A DNA stretch of 59,497 nt from assembly GCF_000614025.1 (NCBI RefSeq), contig NZ_BAKF01000015.1:1-59497 (forward strand), read 5' to 3'. Origin of the DNA: Prevotella aurantiaca JCM 15754. Its GTDB lineage: Bacteria; Bacteroidota; Bacteroidia; Bacteroidales; Bacteroidaceae. How positions within the stretch are numbered: position 1 is the first letter of the stretch; the number at the start of each line of letters is the position of its first letter. A program made the translations under genes and the position numbers. Below the pieces are notes generated by a model. The model ran no database searches. It saw only the letters and a list, made by a program, of their open reading frames with translations, and had not been told where the DNA came from. Below are positions 34,379 to 43,225 of this stretch, one piece after another.

Positions 34379-35209
34379 TTACCAAGTAATTCGCTTGGTA
34401 TCGTCGCCTTCTGAGAAACGAGTTGGATATCCATTTGAATCAAGTGTCCATCTGAATGTTGAAACTTCATTCTTTTCATCTATAGAACGAACTGGCAAAT
34501 GCTTTGTAGCCTTTCCTAACAAACCTGCATAATAAGCATATTGTAATTCTTCTATATCAATATCAAATGTGTCGTCAAAGAACATCACGTTACCTTTGTT
34601 TAAAATGGGTGTAGCTACAGTATTTGAAGTGTAGAAAATATCGTGTCTGTCTTTTTCAATGCCACTCATTCCAGATACAACCGATGTTCTTACGATATTA
34701 CCATCTCTGTAAGTAATGGTTGTTGTTTCGTATCCGTCTTCAGAACTTACTACTTTCGAAAGTTGTCCTGCTGCATTGTATTCAAAATCCCAAGTTTGTC
34801 TCTTAGGACTTTCACCTCTTTCGTATTCTATTTCATCACAGTGTCTGATATATCCATTATTATTCAAGAATAGATTATACACTTTTTTATCGTCATCATC
34901 AGTAACTGTCATTACAATATCTGGTGCATTTGTATTGGCTAAATTAGCAGCTTTGTATTCAAATACAACCTTATCGCGACCTCTACTTTTTTTCATAAGA
35001 TACACCTGTCCTTGTTCATTTCTCGCAATAGTATAACCATTTACAACTTTAGGCATACCGGTAGTGAAAATTCGTGAAAGACCTTCTGAAACATTAGCAG
35101 AACTATTTTCAATAATAGTTTCTTCGGTTGTTTCTCCACACGCTGTCATTGTTGTTGTGCTCAATGCTATCGCAACGAGGCATCCCAAATAAGATAATCT
35201 TTTCATCAT
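34379..35209 (-). CDS. Lipoprotein, tandem paralogue 3 (DUF4595-like)
   Basis: 276 aa. Lipobox TMTAC after an N-terminal hydrophobic segment; two ATGs in a row (35209, 35206). It shares VMTVTDDD, the YNAAGQL block, YYAGLLGKATKHLP and the C-terminal RWTLDSNGYPTRF with the other two copies. Its upstream partner, the small lipoprotein, is a pseudogene, so this copy is now carried alone. An outer-membrane-attached beta-barrel-like protein is likely; function unknown. Confidence 0.75.
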   Translation of the reverse strand: MMKRLSYLGCLVAIALSTTTMTACGETTEETIIENSSANVSEGLSRIFTTGMPKVVNGYTIARNEQGQVYLMKKSRGRDKVVFEYKAANLANTNAPDIVMTVTDDDDKKVYNLFLNNNGYIRHCDEIEYERGESPKRQTWDFEYNAAGQLSKVVSSEDGYETTTITYRDGNIVRTSVVSGMSGIEKDRHDIFYTSNTVATPILNKGNVMFFDDTFDIDIEELQYAYYAGLLGKATKHLPVRSIDEKNEVSTFRWTLDSNGYPTRFSEGDDTKRITW

Positions 35210-35229
35210 TTATTAATTTTCTTGTTATT

Positions 35230-35600
35230 AATTATTTGCGCGTCTATACATTGTATTTGTCGGGCTTATTTCTATTTACGTTTAGTTTAAATGTGTCAGT
35301 AAGTTCATTTTTACATCTTCGAAAACATCTGCTTCGTGAATAGCAATAGTCCTAATACTTACCTATTGTCAACTATCGTAAGACAAGTTAGCATATTGGA
35401 TGTTGATAGAAGCTGCTATGCATTTGCTTTCAATTCAATGTTCATTTCTGCTATCGAATCGGTAGGTGCAGTTGTTATCCGGCGTCCTAAAAAGTAACAG
35501 TATTGGTGTTTTCCTCACTGTTTCGCTTCGATGTGTTTCCACAATCATAAAGATTGTAGAGGCAGCAAGTACGGCAAAACAAGTTTATATGTTTTTACAT
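35230..35600 (-). pseudogene. Decayed small lipoprotein (copy of 33782-34162)
   Basis: Clear nucleotide similarity to the intact gene along the whole length: the segments for the GTxxSTAEVGIELK, YDCWQKVND and DTFELN regions can be aligned by eye. It is broken by several indels and stop codons, unlike the single-base breaks elsewhere. The ATG position (35598-35600) is kept and a -7 box (35629-35636) survives upstream, so the promoter may still drive paralogue 3. Confidence 0.75.
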
Positions 35601-35628
35601 ATCTTTGTTGTCCGAGTTCTTTCGGTAG

Positions 35629-35636
35629 CAAAGATA
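35629..35636 (-). promoter_or_regulatory. -7 box for lipoprotein unit 3
   Basis: TATCTTTG on the minus strand upstream of the decayed small lipoprotein; conserved in position with the other units. Confidence 0.55.
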
Positions 35637-36011
35637 TGAATTAAACACAATATAACATAATATAATTCTTTAAAAATACCGAAAAATTATTTTAATTTCC
35701 CACAATTCATTTATACTTGTAAAACTAATATATATTGAAAGTTTCTACATTAATACATTTTTTATATTCATAGATTGCCACATACAAAACAAGTAGTTGC
35801 AAATTTCCAACTCAAAATTAGAATGATAACTTAATAATAAGAAAGAAACACATTGCAATAAACAATGTAAAATCAACGAGTAGTTTTATTTGAGAGAGCA
35901 AATTTTTATTTTTTAGCAATTTTATTGTACGCTGGAAGTCCTACTTCTCGATTATCAAAGTATGATTTTGAAAAATATAGAACGATAGATTAAAATCTCA
36001 TTTTATTTATC
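35637..36011. other. AT-rich divergent spacer without a recognisable gene
   Basis: Between the lipoprotein locus (minus) and the AICAR transformylase (plus). No reading frame or hairpin of note. Confidence 0.45.
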
Positions 36012-36019
36012 TAACTTTG
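36012..36019 (+). promoter_or_regulatory. -7 box for the AICAR transformylase gene
   Basis: TAACTTTG, 42 bp before the ATG at 36062; no exact -33 TTTG. Confidence 0.55.
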
Positions 36020-36061
36020 CAACTACATTAAAAGTCTATACACACATATACCGTAAACAAA

Positions 36062-37243
36062 ATGAAAGAATTGGAACTCAAGTATGGTTGCAATCCCAAT
36101 CAGAAACCTTCGCGTATTTTTATGGACGAAGGAGAATTACCTATTGAAGTACTTAATGGTCGTCCTGGTTATATCAACTTCCTTGATGCACTCAACAGTT
36201 GGCAACTTGTTAAAGAATTAAAAGCTGCAACTGGTTTACCTGCCGCAGCTTCTTTCAAACATGTTAGTCCTGCTGGTGCAGCGGTTGGTTTACCTCTAAG
36301 CGACACTTTGAAGAAGATTTACTTCGTAGATGATATTGATTTTGAACTAACTCCTCTTGCTTCAGCTTACGCTCGTGCCAGAGGTGCCGATCGTATGTGT
36401 TCTTATGGAGATTTCTGTGCTTTGAGTGATACTTGTGATGAAGCTACAGCAAAACTTATTAACCGAGAGGTTAGCGATGGAGTAATAGCTCCTGATTATA
36501 CACCTGAGGCACTTGAGGTATTTAAAAAGAAGCGTAAAGGAAACTATAACGTTATTAAAATAGACCCAAACTACCAACCTGCGCCAATAGAACGCAAGCA
36601 AGTATTTGGCATAACCTTTGAACAAGGACGCAACGAAATAAAACTCGACGACCCAAAGTTGTTCGAAAACATGCCAACGAAGAATAAAACCTTTACGGAA
36701 GAGGCAAAACGAGACCTTATTATTGCACTAATTACACTGAAATATACACAGAGTAACTCTGTTTGCTACGTGAAAGATGGGCAGGCGATTGGTATTGGAG
36801 CTGGCCAGCAGAGCCGTATTCACTGCACAAGATTGGCAGGAAGCAAAGCGGATGAATGGTGGTTGAGACAATGTCCTAAGGTTATGAATCTTCCTTTTAA
36901 GGAAGGAATACACCGTGCAGACCGTGATAACTCTATCAATATCTTCATTTCTGATGAATACGAAGACCTTTTACAGGAAGGAACGTGGCAACTATTCTTC
37001 ACCGAAAAGCCTGAGCCACTTACTATTGATGAGCGAAAGGCATGGCTTTCTCAGAATACTAAGGTTGCATTAGGCTCTGATGCTTTCTTTCCTTTTGGCG
37101 ACAATATAGAACGTGCGCATAAGAGTGGTGTTGAATATATAGTACAAGCAGGTGGTAGTATACGAGATGACCATGTTATAGAGACCTGCGATAAGTACGG
37201 AATTGCAATGGCTTTCACAGGCGTACGCTTGTTCCATCATTGA
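36062..37243 (+). CDS. AICAR formyltransferase, stand-alone (PurH-like without cyclohydrolase)
   Basis: 393 aa. It begins directly with MKELELKYGCNPNQKPSRI, the usual start of the transformylase domain. The catalytic Lys-His pair is in AASFKHVSPAGAAVG, and TQSNSVCYVKDGQAIGIGAGQQSRIHC and the end SGVEYIVQAGGSIRDD match PurH. The N-terminal IMP cyclohydrolase (MGS-like) domain of E. coli PurH is missing, so IMP ring closure needs another enzyme. The reaction transfers formyl from 10-formyl-THF to AICAR. A small basic protein gene follows 37 bp downstream. Confidence 0.9.
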   Translation: MKELELKYGCNPNQKPSRIFMDEGELPIEVLNGRPGYINFLDALNSWQLVKELKAATGLPAAASFKHVSPAGAAVGLPLSDTLKKIYFVDDIDFELTPLASAYARARGADRMCSYGDFCALSDTCDEATAKLINREVSDGVIAPDYTPEALEVFKKKRKGNYNVIKIDPNYQPAPIERKQVFGITFEQGRNEIKLDDPKLFENMPTKNKTFTEEAKRDLIIALITLKYTQSNSVCYVKDGQAIGIGAGQQSRIHCTRLAGSKADEWWLRQCPKVMNLPFKEGIHRADRDNSINIFISDEYEDLLQEGTWQLFFTEKPEPLTIDERKAWLSQNTKVALGSDAFFPFGDNIERAHKSGVEYIVQAGGSIRDDHVIETCDKYGIAMAFTGVRLFHH

Positions 37244-37280
37244 TAAATGAAAGTTCCAAACCAACTTAAAAACAAACAAC

Positions 37281-37466
37281 ATGAGCGAAATAGACGAAAT
37301 TATTGAAACTGGAATGGTCTTCCGAGCTGCACCAAAACCAAAAGTGGACGATGGAAAAGTAAAGACCAAAGCCAAGAAAAAGAAGTATATTACGGGAGCA
37401 CATGGTTCTGGCAGTGCCAAGCAAAAAGCTAAATACCGCCAGCAACGTGCTAATCGTCATAAATAA
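37281..37466 (+). CDS. Small basic protein, unknown
   Basis: 61 aa, rich in Lys and Arg (KTKAKKKKYITGAHGSGSAK then KAKYRQQRANRHK), with an acidic N-terminus. It looks like an RNA- or ribosome-associated small protein, but I cannot place it in a family. It follows the AICAR transformylase gene by 37 bp on the same strand and is probably co-transcribed. Confidence 0.55.
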   Translation: MSEIDEIIETGMVFRAAPKPKVDDGKVKTKAKKKKYITGAHGSGSAKQKAKYRQQRANRHK

Positions 37467-37625
37467 CAATTAAGATATTAAACATCTTTAATAACAGGTA
37501 AACATCATAAAGCAGGAATTGCAATAGTGGAAGTATGATTTTAATTTCTTATTATATAAGGTATAGCAGAGATATCAAATAAATCATACGTTCTTCGAAA
37601 GTTTCTTAAACGAAATAAAAGGAGG

Positions 37626-37778
37626 CTACTTCTCAGCGTTCCTCTTTATATTGTTTGCCGTTATTACGTTCGCCACTGTAATTTCTGAAACATCGCCTTC
37701 AACAATAAGACAATTATTTTCTATAAAAGTAACTATTACTTGATAAGACCAAACTAATCTAATCTTTGAGAAAAACAT
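37626..37778 (-). CDS. Possible 50-aa open reading frame, unknown
   Basis: ATG at 37778, stop at 37626. The end reads NNCLIVEGDVSEITVANVIT then ANNIKRNAEK, with coding-like composition. No promoter box or homologue recognised, so this may be a remnant or chance. The rest of 37467-37979 shows no gene. Confidence 0.25.
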   Translation of the reverse strand: MFFSKIRLVWSYQVIVTFIENNCLIVEGDVSEITVANVITANNIKRNAEK

Positions 37779-37979
37779 ACTTTATCAAAACATCAGCAAA
37801 CTTGCTGAACATACCTTTATAGCTTAACTCCATTTTATTCTATTAATCTTAACAAGCCGTACACCATGAAACACAACGACTATCAAACTCTTTTGCATCT
37901 TTAGCTAATATTTGTTGTATCTTTTACAACATTATAAGTAATTAACACAAATACCTAGATGATATAAGAAAATATCTCT

Positions 37980-37987
37980 TATCTTTG
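37980..37987 (+). promoter_or_regulatory. -7 box for the frameshifted lipoprotein
   Basis: TATCTTTG, 28 bp before the ATG at 38016. It supports that ATG over the internal one at 38051. Confidence 0.65.
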
Positions 37988-38015
37988 CAGACGATATTCT
38001 AAAAAAATAAGAAAT

Positions 38016-38467
38016 ATGAAGAAAGTATTAGTTTTAATGGCAGCTTGCGCACAATGGTAGCATGCCAACAAAAAGGTAAACCAGAAGCTGAAGCAAAAAC
38101 AGGTGATACAACAAACGTAGAAGTAATTGACTCAATGAGCTATGCAGGTGAAGTTCCTGCAGCTGACGGACCAGGTATTCGTTATGAAATTACATTGGCA
38201 TCTGATAGCACAAATGGTTTCAGCATTAAAGAAACTTACCTCGAAGCAGAAAAGGGTAAGGATAAGGTGAATAACTACAGCGGTAAGGCTGAGAAGATAG
38301 AGAAGGATGTAAATGGTACTAAGAAGGTTGCTTACAAGTTTGCAACTGGTAAAGACAATGCACTTTACTTCCTCCAAGTTAACGATTCTACTCTCCGCAT
38401 GGTTAACGATCAGTTGGAAGAAGGTGTAAATAAGGACCTCAACTACGACTTGAAGTTAGTTAAGTAA
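38016..38467 (+). pseudogene. Lipoprotein, frameshifted inside the signal peptide
   Basis: The ATG at 38016 gives MKKVLVLMAACAQW then a stop. From 38045 another frame reads MVACQQKGKPEAEAKTGD... to the stop at 38467. Adding one A in GCGCACAATG near 38046 joins them into a normal type II signal peptide with lipobox MVAC and about 150 aa. The mature part has an acidic linker and then beta strands (GIRYEITLASD, GFSIKETYLEAEKGK, NALYFLQVNDSTLRMV), resembling NlpE/copper-homeostasis-type small lipoproteins only loosely. Function unknown. Confidence 0.8.
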
Positions 38468-38494
38468 GCCTTTCCTATACGGATAAGAAATTAA

Positions 38495-38534
38495 AATAGG
38501 GGAACAATGAACCGAAAGGAACATTGTTCCCCAT
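38495..38534. terminator. Intrinsic terminator after the lipoprotein
   Basis: GGGGAACAATG pairs with CATTGTTCCCC; TTTTTT follows on the plus strand. On the minus strand it also lies 28 bp beyond the stop of the small gene at 38562. Confidence 0.85.
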
Positions 38535-38561
38535 TTTTTATAAGCAGTATTTGTAACCAAA

Positions 38562-38725
38562 TTATATAAAAGCCTGGCTTATTTCGGTTAGCATTTGCTT
38601 TTGTAACCTTAATTGCTCTGTTTCAGCAATATCTTCCTCTTCAATCCTATTACATTCTTTTCCCATGAATTCATTACTTTAATGAAATTAGAGAGTCTAA
38701 TTATAGCAACTTCAATCTTGTCCAT
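38562..38725 (-). pseudogene. Probable small gene (about 54 aa), frameshifted
   Basis: The frame from ATG 38725 reads MDKIEVAIIRLSNFIKVMNS W-E-K and stops early. The next frame gives ECNRIEEEDIAETEQLRLQK then QMLTEISQAFI and stops at 38562. One extra A in the A4 run near 38663-38666 (minus strand) joins them to a charged, helical protein of 54 residues. Both halves have coding-like character. No family recognised and no clear promoter. Confidence 0.4.
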
Positions 38726-38728
38726 ATT

Positions 38729-38999
38729 TAATTTACATTAATGAGTATTTTTAAACGTTTTCTTAATTTTGTTCATGCTTGATATAACTTCCCATATTCG
38801 GTTCATGATATCGGAATCTTTTGTAATACAGTCCTATTTCAACATCCTCATACTGACCTTGATACTTAAAGGGAATGAAGGTGGATTTAATGTTGCCTAA
38901 AAAACTGAAAGAATGAGGAACAAATGAAGGTTACCTTGATATTTTAAGCATAGGTAAATGATTTAATGTAAGCTAGTTACAAAGGGTAGAAAAATTATT
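38729..38999. other. Spacer with no recognisable gene
   Basis: AT-rich, with no frame or structure I can support. Confidence 0.35.
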
Positions 39000-39080
39000 A
39001 TTACAAAATAAAAATTTAATAATAATAAAAAAATAATTTGTAATTATAAATTTGATGGATAATAATAAAAATCAGTTGAA
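39000..39080. repeat. Degenerate AT-rich array, about 22-bp period
   Basis: Three or four units sharing TAATTATAAA / TAATAATAAAA and one TTTGATGGAT, as in the array at 14947. The phase is looser here (19-22 bp). It lies just upstream of the aroB promoter. Confidence 0.5.
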
Positions 39081-39107
39081 AATTATCGGAGATACAAAGA
39101 AAAGCAC

Positions 39108-39115
39108 TATATTTG
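39108..39115 (+). promoter_or_regulatory. -7 box for aroB
   Basis: TATATTTG, 25 bp before the ATG at 39141. Confidence 0.55.
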
Positions 39116-39140
39116 TAAGTACTTAGGAGAAGAAAAGAAT

Positions 39141-40187
39141 ATGAAACAGCAAGTTGTCTTTACACATCAGTTCGAACAAAGTCTTTCGGAAACCATTGCA
39201 AAATGCAATCCCGACAAGGTGTTTATCCTTGCCGACGACACCACTGCCCATGTGTGTTACAACAGAATAAAGGACTTCGAATGTCTTAAAGGTGCGCAAC
39301 TGATTACTATTCCGAATTCTGATATCCACAAAGACCTTACTTCTCTCACCCATGTTTGGACAACTTTGCAGACAGAGAAGGCCTCTCGCTACTCACTACT
39401 CATTAATCTTGGCGGTGGAATGATAACCGATCTTGGTGGATTTGCTGCTGCTACTTTTAAACGTGGTATCTATTTCATCAACGTACCGACTACGCTTTTG
39501 GCAATGGTTGATGCGAGTGTGGGCGGCAAAACAGGCATTAACTTTGGAGGATTGAAGAACGAAATAGGTGTATTCTGCCATGCTGAATCTGTTATTATAG
39601 ACATTACTTGGCTACAAACGCTCGACAACGAAAACCTATTGAGCGGTTATGCTGAAATGTTAAAGCACGGATTGATAACCGAAAAAGCAGCATTGGCACC
39701 CTTATTATCTTTCGACACCAATACATTCAACTTACAACTACTTGCAGAAATGCTGAAAGAGAGCGTTGAAATAAAAGAAAATATAGTAGAACAAGACCCC
39801 CATGAGAAGCATATAAGGAAGGCTTTAAACTTCGGGCATACGTTTGGGCATAGCTTTGAAGCCTGGTCGATGACACGAAAGCCTATTCTTCACGGCTATG
39901 CAGTGGCATTTGGAATTGTTTGCGAGCTATTTCTTTCGGTTATAAAACAAGGTTTTCCAACTGAAACAATGCGGAAAACTGTTAATTTTATCAAGGCTAA
40001 TTATGGAGATTTTCTTATATCCTGTAGCGACTACGATACACTAATTGACCTTATGAAGCACGATAAAAAGAATGTGAACAGCACAATTAACTTTACCTTA
40101 TTACAAGATTTAGGTAAGATTTCCATCAATCAGACTGCGACAGACGATGAAATAAAGGAAGCTTTAGACTTCCTAAGAGAAGGCTAA
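39141..40187 (+). CDS. aroB: 3-dehydroquinate synthase
   Basis: 348 aa. The NAD-binding GGGMITDLGGFAAATFKRG, then VPTTLLAMVDASVGGKTGIN, and the metal-site motifs GYAEMLKHGLI and LNFGHTFGHSFE are all intact. It converts DAHP to 3-dehydroquinate in the shikimate pathway, which also supplies chorismate to the menaquinone genes just downstream. Monocistronic; convergent with menE. Confidence 0.96.
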   Translation: MKQQVVFTHQFEQSLSETIAKCNPDKVFILADDTTAHVCYNRIKDFECLKGAQLITIPNSDIHKDLTSLTHVWTTLQTEKASRYSLLINLGGGMITDLGGFAAATFKRGIYFINVPTTLLAMVDASVGGKTGINFGGLKNEIGVFCHAESVIIDITWLQTLDNENLLSGYAEMLKHGLITEKAALAPLLSFDTNTFNLQLLAEMLKESVEIKENIVEQDPHEKHIRKALNFGHTFGHSFEAWSMTRKPILHGYAVAFGIVCELFLSVIKQGFPTETMRKTVNFIKANYGDFLISCSDYDTLIDLMKHDKKNVNSTINFTLLQDLGKISINQTATDDEIKEALDFLREG

Positions 40188-40243
40188 AGTCAGTTTTAAG
40201 AAATCAGTTTGTAGGCATTTACGACGCAGAAGAAGAGAAAAAC

Positions 40244-41296
40244 CTACGTTTTTTGGGCTGTTTGGTCTAACATCTGCATTGCTTTTGCTCGTGCAATCTT
40301 ACCCGTTTCAGTGGTTGGAATACTACTTACATGTTGATAATACGCAGGTTGCCAATATCGTGGCAACACTTTCGTACAAGCATTGCGTATCTCTTCCAAG
40401 TCATTAGCCTCAGTTAGAAGCACTATTTCCTCACCAAACTTTTTGTTTTTTCGCTTCGTTATCAAGAAAGGAGCAACGATATGTGGGCGTAAAGCCTGTT
40501 CCACCTCTTCCATTTGCACCTTTATTCCACCCGAATTGATGGTGTTATCTTTGCGACCAAGTATGCGAAACTCGGTTCGTTTCCCATCTTCCGATTGTCG
40601 CAGTTCGGCTATATCATTCGTTTCTAAGCATTCTGTACAAACGGCAGGAGCATCTATAACCAAACAATCATTGCTGTTTAACGACACCTTAACACTATCA
40701 AATGGCGTGTACCAATCGCTTCTTTTATTACCATTTAAACGACGAAGGGCAATGTGCGAGAGCGTTTCAGTCATACCGTAAGTACTCCATACCGCATTCG
40801 GGAAGTCTTTTAGCTGTTCCGAAAGACCATCATCGATACTTCCACCACCTATAATTAAGTGTCGAATGCGCTGCAATCGTTCGCGTTCTTTACTGTTTTG
40901 CAGTGTATTGAATACTTGTAAAGGCACCATGGCCGCAAAGGTAATAGGTTCGTTGGGGTTAGACAACTGAGCAAGCGAAGCATCGGAAAGTGGATTTCCT
41001 GAAGGTTTCACATTCATTAAGCGTAATTTTCGCTCTATACTACGCACCACAACCATCTTTCCAGCGATGTAATCAAGCGGCATACACAACAAAGCTGTAT
41101 CGTTAGGACACAGCTTTAGAAAATCACAAGTAATGCGTGCAGAGTTCAGCATACGAATTTTTTCGACACGCAACGGCTTCGGTTGCCCTGTCGAACCACT
41201 CGTATGAACAAGCATAGTAGGGTCTTCGTTATGCCATTCGTTCAGAAATTGCTCTAAAGTCATTGCTGTATTCATGTTTAAAAGTCCTGCTATCAA
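40244..41296 (-). CDS. menE: o-Succinylbenzoate-CoA ligase (short MenE)
   Basis: 350 aa adenylate-forming enzyme. The ATP-binding loop is TSGSTGQPKP at about residues 33-42, the STYGMTET motif is near 170, and GRKDNTINSGGIKV marks the hinge; the C-terminal catalytic Lys is in TGKIARAKA. It lacks much of the usual N-terminal domain, a short form I recall from Bacteroidetes. It activates o-succinylbenzoate as the CoA ester. Last gene of the men operon, 37 bp after menC. The true start may be the second Met (MNTAMTLEQ). Confidence 0.9.
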   Translation of the reverse strand: MIAGLLNMNTAMTLEQFLNEWHNEDPTMLVHTSGSTGQPKPLRVEKIRMLNSARITCDFLKLCPNDTALLCMPLDYIAGKMVVVRSIERKLRLMNVKPSGNPLSDASLAQLSNPNEPITFAAMVPLQVFNTLQNSKERERLQRIRHLIIGGGSIDDGLSEQLKDFPNAVWSTYGMTETLSHIALRRLNGNKRSDWYTPFDSVKVSLNSNDCLVIDAPAVCTECLETNDIAELRQSEDGKRTEFRILGRKDNTINSGGIKVQMEEVEQALRPHIVAPFLITKRKNKKFGEEIVLLTEANDLEEIRNACTKVLPRYWQPAYYQHVSSIPTTETGKIARAKAMQMLDQTAQKT

Positions 41297-41333
41297 ACCT
41301 TTCTTTCCTATCTGATTACACCCGATTACGCAA

Positions 41334-42371
41334 TTAATGCACTATCCAAAGCTGGTCTCCAACCACTTTTAAAGGCATTTCTATATTGTCGGCAAACAGT
41401 TGTCCAGTGCCTAAACCTTGAGCGTGGCGTATGTTTGAGCCGTAAATACCTGCTGTCAGTTGCGCTATGGCGTTAAGACCGACGTTGCTTTCGAGGGCAG
41501 AAGTAATCCAAGAGCCGATATTTCTTTCACGAGCGAGTTGTATCCACTCCTCTGTTCCAGCCATTCCGCCGTGCAAACTCGGTTTCAGAACGATATATTG
41601 AGGACGGATTGTGTCTAATAATTCTACTTTTTTCTGCCTATCGTTCACACCAATCAGCTCTTCATCAAGTCCTATTGGTAGAGGTGTAGCAGCGCAAAGG
41701 CGTGCCATCTCTGTCCATTGATACTGCTTTATGGGTTGCTCAATGGAATGAATATCGTATTGTGCCAACGCTTCCATGTGCGAAAGAGCCTCTTTGGGTT
41801 TGAAACCACCATTAGCATCCACCCTCAACTCTATGTCGTTGCGACTGAAAGAGGCTCGAATGTGGCGTATCAATTGCAGTTCTCGGTCGAAATCAATAGC
41901 TCCTATCTTTATCTTTATACAATGGAATCCTGCTTTTAGCTTGGCTTCCAAACGTTCAAACATTTCGTCGAACGTTCCCATCCATACCAAACCATTGATG
42001 AGAATGCCTTCTTCGCCACGTCCAAAAGGTGTATCGAAGAAGTTCAAACTACCTTTTACATTAAACTGCGCCACTGCCGTTTCAAGTCCGAAGAGCATAG
42101 ATGGATAGGCGCGCATTGCTTCATAATCAATTACTCCCGTACGTTCGTACTCATCGCAAAACGTTCTTAACTTGCGTTCGTATTCGTTTGGCGGCATCGC
42201 ATCACAAGAAAGGTCAGGTAAAGTTGCACATTCGCCCACTCCTACCACATTGGGTTGCTCATCAGAAGTAAGTTTCAAGTAGAAACTTAGACGTGTATTG
42301 TAAACTCCACGCGACGTTCCTGCTGGCTGAAGAAAGTGCAACAGCTTGGAAGTAATCGTTATTTTGCGCAT
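41334..42371 (-). CDS. menC: o-Succinylbenzoate synthase
   Basis: 345 aa enolase-superfamily enzyme. The catalytic Lys is in HCIKIKIG, the metal ligands in RVDANGG, SIEQPI and GLDEEL, and the second Lys in VLKPSLHGG. It dehydrates SHCHC to o-succinylbenzoate. 6 bp after menB. Confidence 0.93.
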   Translation of the reverse strand: MRKITITSKLLHFLQPAGTSRGVYNTRLSFYLKLTSDEQPNVVGVGECATLPDLSCDAMPPNEYERKLRTFCDEYERTGVIDYEAMRAYPSMLFGLETAVAQFNVKGSLNFFDTPFGRGEEGILINGLVWMGTFDEMFERLEAKLKAGFHCIKIKIGAIDFDRELQLIRHIRASFSRNDIELRVDANGGFKPKEALSHMEALAQYDIHSIEQPIKQYQWTEMARLCAATPLPIGLDEELIGVNDRQKKVELLDTIRPQYIVLKPSLHGGMAGTEEWIQLARERNIGSWITSALESNVGLNAIAQLTAGIYGSNIRHAQGLGTGQLFADNIEMPLKVVGDQLWIVH

Positions 42372-42377
42372 TGCCGC

Positions 42378-43205
42378 TTATGGAAATTGAGGATATTTGT
42401 CGAAGTCTGGCTTGCGTTTCTCCAAGAAAGCACGTCCGCCTTCTTGTGCTTCGTCCATCGTATAGTACAGCATAGTTGCATCTCCAGCAAGTTCTTGAAT
42501 ACCCGCCTGACCATCTAATTCAGCATTCAAACCTGCTTTTATCATACGCAAAGCCAACGGCGAACGCTCCATCATGGTTTCTGCCCACTCCACACACTCG
42601 TCTTCGAGCTTATCGAAAGGTACCACCTTGTTTACCAAACCCATACGCTCAGCCTCAGCAGCAGTATATTGACGACACAAGAACCATATTTCGCGAGCCT
42701 TCTTTTGGCCTACTATGCGTGCAAGATAGGAAGCACCGAAGCCTGCATCGAAAGAACCTACCTTAGGACCAGTCTGTCCAAAGACAGCATTTTCGGCAGC
42801 AATGCTGAGGTCGCATAGTACATGTAGCACGTGTCCGCCACCGATTGCGAAGCCGTTTACCATAGCAATGACTGGCTTGGGTAAGCGGCGGATTTGCATT
42901 TGTACGTCTAATACATTCAGACGGGGTACTCCGTCGCCACCAACATAGCCACCACGACCTTTCACATTCATATCTCCACCTGCACAAAATGCTTTGTCGC
43001 CCGCACCAGTAAGTAGCACTACACGTATGTTTAAAGCCTCACGACAATACGAAAATGCCTGTGAAATCTCCCAAACCGTTAGTGGTGTAAACGCATTTCG
43101 ATAGCGTGGGCGATTGATTGTTATCTTTGCTATGTGGTTGTATTCCTCAAAAAGGATTTCCTTAAAGTCGAAACCTTCTATGGTTTTCCATTCTCTGTTA
43201 GCCAT
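42378..43205 (-). CDS. menB: 1,4-dihydroxy-2-naphthoyl-CoA synthase
   Basis: 275 aa crotonase-fold enzyme. The oxyanion/active-site region [20 protein letters not shown] and the C-terminal [19 protein letters not shown] then [17 protein letters not shown] signature are typical of MenB. It cyclises o-succinylbenzoyl-CoA to DHNA-CoA, the product for the thioesterase at the head of this operon. Confidence 0.96.
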   Translation of the reverse strand: MANREWKTIEGFDFKEILFEEYNHIAKITINRPRYRNAFTPLTVWEISQAFSYCREALNIRVVLLTGAGDKAFCAGGDMNVKGRGGYVGGDGVPRLNVLDVQMQIRRLPKPVIAMVNGFAIGGGHVLHVLCDLSIAAENAVFGQTGPKVGSFDAGFGASYLARIVGQKKAREIWFLCRQYTAAEAERMGLVNKVVPFDKLEDECVEWAETMMERSPLALRMIKAGLNAELDGQAGIQELAGDATMLYYTMDEAQEGGRAFLEKRKPDFDKYPQFP

Positions 43206-43225
43206 ATTATGATTGTTTTTATTTA

